DNA of 64,000 bases, taken from positions 56,705 through 120,704 of the forward strand of contig CAAGLB010000161.1 in assembly GCA_900770635.1 (NCBI GenBank). The letters are read 5' to 3'. The position numbers were made by a program, and so were the translations under genes. Origin of the DNA: an uncultured Alistipes sp. (GTDB taxonomy: Bacteria; Bacteroidota; Bacteroidia; Bacteroidales; Rikenellaceae). Shown here piece by piece: positions 58,497 to 64,000 of the stretch (its first letter is position 1; each line of letters opens with the position of its first letter). A model generated the notes under the pieces. That model was not told where the DNA came from. It was given only the letters and a program-made list of their open reading frames with translations, and searched no databases.

Positions 58497-59783
58497 TTAC
58501 TTCATCCTCAGCCACTTGCCAAGCTCGCTCCACGATGGGCGCTTGCCGTGCATGAAGATGCCTATGCGATATATCTTTGCCGATAGCCATGTTGTGGCGA
58601 TGAAGCTGAGGTAGAGAACAACCAGCGATACAATAACCTCCCATGTTGGAATGCCAAATGGTATGCGGGCAATCATAACAATAGGCGAGGTAAATGGTAT
58701 CATCGAGGCCCAAAAGGCGAGAGGGGAGTTGGGATCGTTAAACACCGACATCATAACAATAATTGCAAGGATAATAGGCATCATGATAATAGTGTTAAAC
58801 TGCTGACCATCTTGCACAGAGTCGACCGCCGAGCCTGCCGCAGCATACAACGAGGCATAGAGCAGGAAGCCACCGAGGATGAATAGGGCAAGGTAGGTAA
58901 ATAGCGTAGCGATATATCCTGTGTCGCCGAGGGTGCCCATAACGCCCTGAAGCATCATGTCGCTCGACGCAGCAACATCAGCGGAGAAGAGGGTAGGGAT
59001 AAGGAACTTCGAGGCGGCAATAACGAGCACCGCCCAGATGGCTATCTGCGTGAGTGCCACGGTAGCAATACCCAATATCTTACCCATCATAAGTTGGAAT
59101 GGTGAGCAGCTGGTGACCATGACGTCGAGAACACGGCTCGACTTCTCCTCGACAACCGACGTGAGGACCATCTGTCCGTAGATGATGATTACCATGTAGA
59201 GCATCATACCGAGCATAATGCCCAAGATGTAGTTTATGCCCGCCGAGGTGCTCTCCATCTCCTCCTCGTTTCCTGTGCCGTTGTTCTCGAAGGTGTTGAG
59301 CACTATTGGCGTAGCTACGTCAGCAAGCATCTGGTCGAGGTTATCGATATTGTAGCGCTGTTTAAGTTTTTCACGCTCAATGATGTTTGTTATCTGCGAC
59401 GATATAAGCTCCTCGAGCATCAGCGATGACGATGAGTTGGTTATAAACTGCACGTTGCCACTTTGCTCGACATCCTCATTAATATATAGTATGCCAAATA
59501 TTCCGCTCTCGGCATTGTATATCTGACACGCCTCCTCCTTTGTTATGTTGTTCTGAGTGGAGAATACCACCTCCTCGGACGATATTAGCCTATCTGCAAC
59601 CAACCCCGACTTATCTACGACGACCACCTGCTTCTGCTCACTGCCGCCATAAAGCATCATAAGCGAGGGCGCAACCATCATGCCTATCATAAACAACGGC
59701 ATAAGGAGCGTGGTTACTATAAACGACTTCTTGCGTGCTCGCTCCACAAACTCACGAGCCACGATTAGGTATATCTTTTTCAT
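58497..59783 (-). CDS. ABC-2 type exporter permease (NatB-like)
   Basis: 428 residues. One N-terminal helix, a periplasmic domain of about 150 residues, then five or six helices. EKSSRVLDVMVTSCSPFQLMMGKILG is the typical ABC-2/NatB segment. It pairs with the ATPase gene 14 bases upstream. Could export sodium, a drug or a peptide; not decidable. Confidence 0.86.
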   Translation of the reverse strand: MKKIYLIVAREFVERARKKSFIVTTLLMPLFMIGMMVAPSLMMLYGGSEQKQVVVVDKSGLVADRLISSEEVVFSTQNNITKEEACQIYNAESGIFGILYINEDVEQSGNVQFITNSSSSLMLEELISSQITNIIEREKLKQRYNIDNLDQMLADVATPIVLNTFENNGTGNEEEMESTSAGINYILGIMLGMMLYMVIIIYGQMVLTSVVEEKSSRVLDVMVTSCSPFQLMMGKILGIATVALTQIAIWAVLVIAASKFLIPTLFSADVAASSDMMLQGVMGTLGDTGYIATLFTYLALFILGGFLLYASLYAAAGSAVDSVQDGQQFNTIIMMPIILAIIVMMSVFNDPNSPLAFWASMIPFTSPIVMIARIPFGIPTWEVIVSLVVLYLSFIATTWLSAKIYRIGIFMHGKRPSWSELGKWLRMK

Positions 59784-59797
59784 AGGGCGTTGCGCTA

Positions 59798-60727
59798 TTA
59801 TTTAAGTGTTCCGTTTACGGCACGAATAAAGATGTCATTCATCGATGGCATCATCTCCTGCATGGCACGCAGCTCGCAGCTGTCGTTTAGGCGTGCTACG
59901 ACCTCACGAATATCATCGTCCTCGGGGATATGTATCTTTGTTGCGGTATATCCACCCACCACGCCACGGCTATCGCCAATGATGTTGGCAAGCTCGCCCA
60001 CAACGCCCGTAAACGCCTCGTGCGACGAGCGGTGCACAATCTCAAATATGTTGCCTCCCGCCTCACGACGTATCTCCTCGACAGAGCCCGAGAGGATGTT
60101 GCGTGACTTGTTGATAAGTGTTATGTGGTCGCATATCTCCTCGACAGAGGCCATGTTGTGTGTCGAGAAGATGATTGTAGCACCCCTATCACGCAGACGC
60201 AGAATCTCCTCTTTGAGCAGGTTGGCATTTATGGGGTCGAAGCCCGAGAATGGCTCGTCGAAAATTAGGAGCTTAGGCTCGTGCAAGACGGTAGATATAA
60301 ACTGCACCTTCTGTGCCATGCCCTTTGATAGGTCCTCGACCTTGCGATTCCACCAATCCGAGATGTCAAGACGCTCGAACCACTCGTGTAGTCGTCGTTC
60401 AGCATCACGCCTATCGAGGCCTTTGAGGCGGGCAAAGAATATCGCCTGCTCGCCAACACGCATCTTCTTGTATAGTCCTCGCTCCTCGGGCATATAGCCG
60501 ATGTGGAAGATGTCGTCGACGGTTATCTCCTTGCTGTCGAGCATTACTCGTCCTTGGTCGGCGAGGGTTATGCGGTTGATTACACGTATGAGCGTTGTCT
60601 TGCCTGCACCATTGGGGCCCAGCAAGCCATATACCGAGCCTCGAGGCACCTCCAACGACACATCGTCCAAGGCAACGTGACCTGTATAGCTCTTTGTCAC
60701 ATGCTGAACACTAAGTATTGAATCCAT
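59798..60727 (-). CDS. ABC transporter ATP-binding protein (NatA-like)
   Basis: 309 residues. Walker A GPNGAGKTT near residue 38, signature DLSKGMAQKVQF, Walker B LLIFDEPFSGFDP, switch His in FSTHNMASVEE. A C-terminal extension of about 90 residues follows the nucleotide domain, as in NatA-type subunits. First gene of the exporter operon. Confidence 0.92.
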   Translation of the reverse strand: MDSILSVQHVTKSYTGHVALDDVSLEVPRGSVYGLLGPNGAGKTTLIRVINRITLADQGRVMLDSKEITVDDIFHIGYMPEERGLYKKMRVGEQAIFFARLKGLDRRDAERRLHEWFERLDISDWWNRKVEDLSKGMAQKVQFISTVLHEPKLLIFDEPFSGFDPINANLLKEEILRLRDRGATIIFSTHNMASVEEICDHITLINKSRNILSGSVEEIRREAGGNIFEIVHRSSHEAFTGVVGELANIIGDSRGVVGGYTATKIHIPEDDDIREVVARLNDSCELRAMQEMMPSMNDIFIRAVNGTLK

Positions 60728-60749
60728 GATTTTGATGTGTTTGTTTATA

Positions 60750-60780
60750 CAAAGATAGAATAATTTATTAAAGTTTCAAA
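60750..60780 (-). promoter_or_regulatory. Promoter of the ABC exporter operon
   Basis: On the minus strand, TTTG (60777-60780), 19 bases, TATCTTTG (60750-60757), 22 bases before the ATG. Confidence 0.78.
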
Positions 60781-60789
60781 CAAATTTCG

Positions 60790-60797
60790 TATCTTTG
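60790..60797 (+). promoter_or_regulatory. TAnnTTTG box directly before a small membrane protein gene
   Basis: TATCTTTG 5 bases before the ATG at 60803; the transcript would start at or near the start codon. Confidence 0.5.
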
Positions 60798-60802
60798 GTG
60801 TC

Positions 60803-60994
60803 ATGGAAAAGAGTTTAAATATGAAGAACAATAGTTCTGATGGCGCTCCTAAGCCTATCCGTTGGAGCTATGTCGTGGCGGCAATCATCGTGATTGCCAT
60901 CGTGGTGCTTGCCGAGATGTTTCACCCACGCTCATCACGCAACCAGATAAAGGCCTACGAGGCACAAATAGAGGCTCAGACAAATCAAGAGTAG
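60803..60994 (+). CDS. Small single-pass membrane protein
   Basis: 63 residues, unrecognised. A hydrophilic N-terminus of about 20 residues, one hydrophobic helix (WSYVVAAIIVIAIVVLAEMF) and a charged helical tail. The gene has its own promoter box and stops 5 bases before the MBL hydrolase start, which supports it as real. It may be a regulator or subunit of an envelope complex. Confidence 0.65.
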   Translation: MEKSLNMKNNSSDGAPKPIRWSYVVAAIIVIAIVVLAEMFHPRSSRNQIKAYEAQIEAQTNQE

Positions 60995-60999
60995 AGAGT

Positions 61000-61785
61000 A
61001 TGAGCGCTATGAAGCTAACATTCTTAGGTACGGGAACATCGCAAGGTGTGCCCGTGATAGGCTGCGAATGCGACGTTTGCAGGTCAGCGGATAGTCGTGA
61101 TAAGCGTCTGCGCACCTCGGCAATGGTCGAGTGCGAGGGTGTGCGCCTTGTCATCGACGCAGGCCCCGACTTCCGCCAGCAGATGCTGCGTGAGGGTGTC
61201 CGCCACCTCGATGCCATACTCCTCACGCACGAGCATAAGGATCATACTGCGGGCATCGACGATGTGCGAGCCTTCAACTTTGTCGATTTCCCCACGATTC
61301 ACTCGATGCATATATTCGGTAACGAGCCGACGATAGCCACCATAACCAAGGACTTCGATTATGCCTTTGCACAAAATAAATACCGAGGCGTGCCCGTTAT
61401 AGAGCTGCACACAATCGAGGCGGATAGAAGTTTCAGGGTTAAGAATATCGAGATTTTGCCTATCGAGGGCCGTCATTCCGACCGCTTCAAGGTCTTTGGC
61501 TACCGCTTTGGCAAGCTCGCCTATCTTACCGACTTTGATGCTATTAGCGATGCGGAGCTAAGCAAGCTGGAGGGCGTCGAGTGCTTGGTTGTCAATGCTT
61601 TGCGCTGGACAGAGCATAGCTCTCACTTTTCCGTTGGCCAGGCTCTTAACCTTATACGCAGGGTTGCGCCACGCAGGGCCTACCTTACCCACATGTCGCA
61701 CGAGATAGGCCTACATGCCTTTGCCGAGCTACGACTCCCCGAGGGTGTGCAGTTTGCTTATGATGGACTAAAAATTGAGATTTAG
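61000..61785 (+). CDS. MBL-fold metallo-hydrolase (PhnP/COG1235-like)
   Basis: 261 residues. MKLTFLGTGTSQGVPVIGCECDVCRS and TSAMVECEGVRLVIDAGPDFRQQ are typical of the PhnP-like branch, with metal ligands in HEHKDHTAGIDDV, GRHSDRF, LTDFD and the final HMSHEIG. Members are phosphodiesterases; the substrate here is unknown. ATG 61000 is chosen because the longer frame from 60862 overlaps the small membrane protein gene and adds non-homologous residues. Confidence 0.87.
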   Translation: MSAMKLTFLGTGTSQGVPVIGCECDVCRSADSRDKRLRTSAMVECEGVRLVIDAGPDFRQQMLREGVRHLDAILLTHEHKDHTAGIDDVRAFNFVDFPTIHSMHIFGNEPTIATITKDFDYAFAQNKYRGVPVIELHTIEADRSFRVKNIEILPIEGRHSDRFKVFGYRFGKLAYLTDFDAISDAELSKLEGVECLVVNALRWTEHSSHFSVGQALNLIRRVAPRRAYLTHMSHEIGLHAFAELRLPEGVQFAYDGLKIEI

Positions 61786-61792
61786 GTTAGAT

Positions 61793-62614
61793 ATGAAAAA
61801 ATTTTTACGAGATAAGGTTGTTGTTGTCACGGGCGCTTCGTCGGGCATTGGCGAGGCTATGGCACGTGAGTATGCAAAGATGGGGGCGAGGGTTGTTATG
61901 GCTGCCCGCCGCGAGGAGGAGCTAAGGCGCATAGCGCAGGATATTGAGGCTCAGGGCGGCAAGGTGGCATATGCTGCGTGCGACGTAACCAAAGAGGAGG
62001 AGTGCAAACACCTCATGGATGTTGCCATTGAGCGCTTCGGCCGAATTGATGTTATGATCTGCAATGCTGGCCTATCTATGCGTGCCCTGTTCGACGACTG
62101 CGACCTGGGTGTGTTGCATCGCCTTATGGATGTAAACTTCTGGGGTACTGTAAATTGCACTAAGTATGCATTGCCCTATTTGCAGCAGTCACGAGGCTCA
62201 CTCGTGGGCATCTCGTCTGTTGCTGGCATTCATGGTCTGCCTTGCCGCACGGGCTACTCGGCATCAAAATATGCCATGACAGGCTTCCTCGACACCATAC
62301 GTATCGAGAATCTTAAGAAGGGTGTTCATGTGATGACAGCCTGCCCTGGCTTTACAGCCTCTAACGTGCGCTTCTCAGCACTCACAGCAGATGGTAGTGC
62401 GCAAGGTGATACACCTCGCAACGAGGCTAAGATGATGACGCCTGAGGAGGTTGCTCACATCGTTGCCCGAGGCCTCAAGCGCCGCAAGCGCCTCTGCCTC
62501 ATGGAGTGGGAGGGGCGTGCCACGCATCTCCTCAAAAAGTTCTTCCCCAGCCTTGTTGACCGTCTCTTCTACATGGTTATGGCACGTGAGCCCAACTCAC
62601 CGCTAAAGAAGTAG
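61793..62614 (+). CDS. Short-chain dehydrogenase/reductase
   Basis: 273 residues. VVVVTGASSGIGEAMAREYA (cofactor loop), AARREEEL (NADP preference likely), NAGLSMRA, then the catalytic Ser in GISSVAG and YSASKYAM (Tyr/Lys). The C-terminal extension of about 60 residues (LLKKFFPSLVDRLFYMVM) may contact membrane, as in lipid-metabolising SDRs. Seven bases after the MBL gene. Confidence 0.88.
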   Translation: MKKFLRDKVVVVTGASSGIGEAMAREYAKMGARVVMAARREEELRRIAQDIEAQGGKVAYAACDVTKEEECKHLMDVAIERFGRIDVMICNAGLSMRALFDDCDLGVLHRLMDVNFWGTVNCTKYALPYLQQSRGSLVGISSVAGIHGLPCRTGYSASKYAMTGFLDTIRIENLKKGVHVMTACPGFTASNVRFSALTADGSAQGDTPRNEAKMMTPEEVAHIVARGLKRRKRLCLMEWEGRATHLLKKFFPSLVDRLFYMVMAREPNSPLKK

Positions 62615-62678
62615 GGCGTTTGGCCGTAGGTGTTATTCTTGCCACGCACCGAACTAACCTCTCCATAAACAAAACAAC

Positions 62679-62713
62679 AGCACGGGTATTAAAAATGATC
62701 CCCGTGCTTTTTT
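62679..62713 (+). terminator. Terminator after the SDR gene
   Basis: agcacggg (62679-62686) with cccgtgct (62701-62708), then TTTTTT. Confidence 0.8.
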
Positions 62714-62900
62714 GTCATGTTGAGCGTAGCGAAACATCTCGCAGTGTGCATGAGCGGTCGATGTTAGCTCTTTCTGAGAGATTCTTCACTGCGTTCAGGA
62801 TGACATTAGAGCCTATCATTTATCCCCATCGCTACCCATCATACCCACTCTACCCATTATACCCATCCCCACTACACGGGTACTATTTTTAATACCCGTG
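62681..62900. repeat. Composite inverted repeat around a second TGTCAT...ATGACA element
   Basis: cacgggtattaaaaat (62681-62696) is perfectly mirrored by atttttaatacccgtg (62885-62900). Between them are the palindromic repeat 62713-62805 (tgtcatgttgagcgtagcga ... ttcaggatgaca) and a tract of tacccat words. No gene in 62615-63048. Confidence 0.7.
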
Positions 62901-62943
62901 TGGTAGGGGAGGACTATCGTGGTGGGGTAGGTGCAAAAAAGAA

Positions 62944-62968
62944 GGAGGCCGACCCGTCGGTCGGCCTC
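62944..62968 (-). terminator. Terminator of the beta-helix gene
   Basis: ggaggccgacc/ggtcggcctcc stem, followed on the minus strand by TTCTTTTTT. Confidence 0.85.
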
Positions 62969-63048
62969 CGCAACAACGCTACTAATTTTTTTTCTGAAAG
63001 CAAGTAGAAAGATGATGCGTTGTTGTTGTTTTGTAAGATTCCTACTGA

Positions 63049-64000
63049 TTAGTGAACCTGAGTGCCATCAACCCAAATGTCGAACTTGTCTGTTGCAACC
63101 TTTGTGTTGTTGTTAAGCTCATTCCAAAGACCGCCGTTGATATCAGCAAAGCCTGTAGCTGTTGTCTCAGTAATCTTAACATTACCAGAGATACCAAGCT
63201 CGGTGTGCATCTGGATAGCTGCCTTATCAGTTGCAGAATCTGATGAAGTGAATGAACATTTGTCAACATTGAGGTTGTAAGCCTTTGCATGCTCGCTGTA
63301 GATGCAGATACCCTTACCAGCAGTAGCGAAAGTAGAGTTCTTAACATTTACAGTTGAGTTATCATTACCGTAGTAGTAGATGCAGTAGCCATCGAAACCG
63401 CTTGAAGTGTTAAGAGTGAATGTACAATCCTCGATGTTTGCCTCGTAAACATTGAGACGAAGACGGTTTACATTACAGTTCTTAAGATTAAAAGCAGTAG
63501 CGTGGTGAACAAATGCAAATGCCTGCTCAGTGTAACCCTTACCTGCATTTAGGTTGTAAGTCAAGTTCTCAAGAGTTACGCTCTTGTTCTGAAGATAGAT
63601 ACTCTTCTCAAGGTTCAAAACCACATTAGCCTTGTCTACACCCTTCAAAGTAACGTTGTTAGCTACGAAATTCAAACCAGAAAGCTCGTAGTTGCCAGCA
63701 GTAAGGGTAACATTTGTCTTACCAGCAGCCAAAGCATCAGCCAAAGCAGTCTGGTTACCTACAACAGCGTTGCCATTAGCATCCTCGAAAAGACCCTCAG
63801 CAACATACTTATAGCCATCGATAGTGAGCTTACCAGTTGCACCAAGAACTGCACGACCGTAGAGGTTACGCAAGAAACCAACAGGAGCAGTCTTGCCAGT
63901 CTGAGTAAGAGTGTTGCCGCTCTCTGTGATGTTGCTGATAGTTACCTCACCAACGTTTGCAGTACCTACAACAACACCTACACGCCACGCACCATCGTCA
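63049..64000 (-). CDS. Beta-helix-type surface protein, 5' part outside window
   Basis: At least 316 residues; the frame is open to the right edge, and the TTG at 63873 is inside the protein. Visible segments are VTLTAGNYELSGLNFVANN, VTLKGVDKANVVLNLEKS, VTLENLTYNLN and VNVKNSTFATAGKGICIYSE: short repeating strands with stacked Asn, as in right-handed parallel beta-helices. The last residues are GTQVH. Probably a secreted adhesin- or lyase-like protein of the Bacteroidetes surface; no catalytic motif can be claimed. Codon use is of the highly expressed type. Confidence 0.65.
   Translation of the reverse strand, partial: DDGAWRVGVVVGTANVGEVTISNITESGNTLTQTGKTAPVGFLRNLYGRAVLGATGKLTIDGYKYVAEGLFEDANGNAVVGNQTALADALAAGKTNVTLTAGNYELSGLNFVANNVTLKGVDKANVVLNLEKSIYLQNKSVTLENLTYNLNAGKGYTEQAFAFVHHATAFNLKNCNVNRLRLNVYEANIEDCTFTLNTSSGFDGYCIYYYGNDNSTVNVKNSTFATAGKGICIYSEHAKAYNLNVDKCSFTSSDSATDKAAIQMHTELGISGNVKITETTATGFADINGGLWNELNNNTKVATDKFDIWVDGTQVH

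Noticed and set aside
63049..63873. The 63873 TTG as a true start, making a complete 274-residue protein
   Set aside because: The frame continues open with coherent protein sequence to the window edge, so this codon is an internal Leu.

Overview
This window is a chromosomal segment of a Bacteroidales bacterium. Four things point there: promoters of the Bacteroidetes type (TTTG, 19-21 bases, then TAnnTTTG) ahead of many genes; almost no Shine-Dalgarno sequences; Bacteroidetes-typical families (BatD/BatE, Omp28-like lipoproteins with a DUF6029-type barrel, WG-repeat and TonB domains, an rSAM/lipoprotein locus, a GH5 mannanase-like lipoprotein, a GH33 sialidase); and an IspG whose iron-sulfur cysteines lie unusually far from the N-terminus. 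Moderate G+C and the gut-commensal repertoire would fit Rikenellaceae such as Alistipes, but the genus is a guess.

Layout. 1-1.3 kb: 3' part of the reading frame of ispG missing, minus strand. 1.6-6.7 kb: a plus-strand accessory operon with two radical SAM/SPASM enzymes, four paralogous small lipoproteins and two further secreted proteins. 6.9-10.1 kb: sodium/solute symporter, FAD-dependent dehydrogenase and tRNA-Leu(TAG), minus strand. 10.2-13.9 kb: GNAT acetyltransferase, a zinc-ribbon membrane protein behind a terminator-bearing structured leader, sialidase and an SDR. 14-26.4 kb: mostly housekeeping (apt, recG, dnaX, tyrS, folB, NSS transporter, class I fumarase) plus a zinc-ribbon/coiled-coil protein and a phosphoesterase. 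26.6-32.5 kb: batD-batE-recR, rplY-pth, a META lipoprotein and ridA. 32.9-36.1 kb: a large WG-repeat protein with a C-terminal TonB domain. 36.3-41.2 kb: iorA-iorB-aminotransferase-CoA transferase, a compact oxidative pathway for aromatic amino acids. 41.3-45.8 kb: TlpA-like thioredoxin, beta-barrel and two Omp28-like CXXC lipoproteins. 46.2-52.6 kb: GH5, rpoN, asnS, a catalytically dead GH2-like protein and rlmH. 53.7-57 kb: lipA-lipB-recJ. 57.6-62.6 kb: DUF1295 protein, ABC exporter, a small membrane protein, an MBL hydrolase and an SDR. The right edge holds a partial beta-helix surface protein.

The most striking content is non-coding. Ten copies of a roughly 130-base cloverleaf-like inverted-repeat element (plus one relative) sit at the 3' ends of plus-strand genes, usually overlapping or abutting the stop codon, singly or in tandem. 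Their outer stems come in five different sequences, each with a matching partner arm, so the pairing rather than the sequence is kept. Other noteworthy items: an A10 run in dnaX with stops just after it in both alternative frames (a short/long clamp-loader switch); a pseudoknot-like leader with a strong terminator at 11.55-11.69 kb; an orphan promoter/terminator pair at 53 kb; and several promoters whose TAnnTTTG box lies only 4-7 bases before the start codon.
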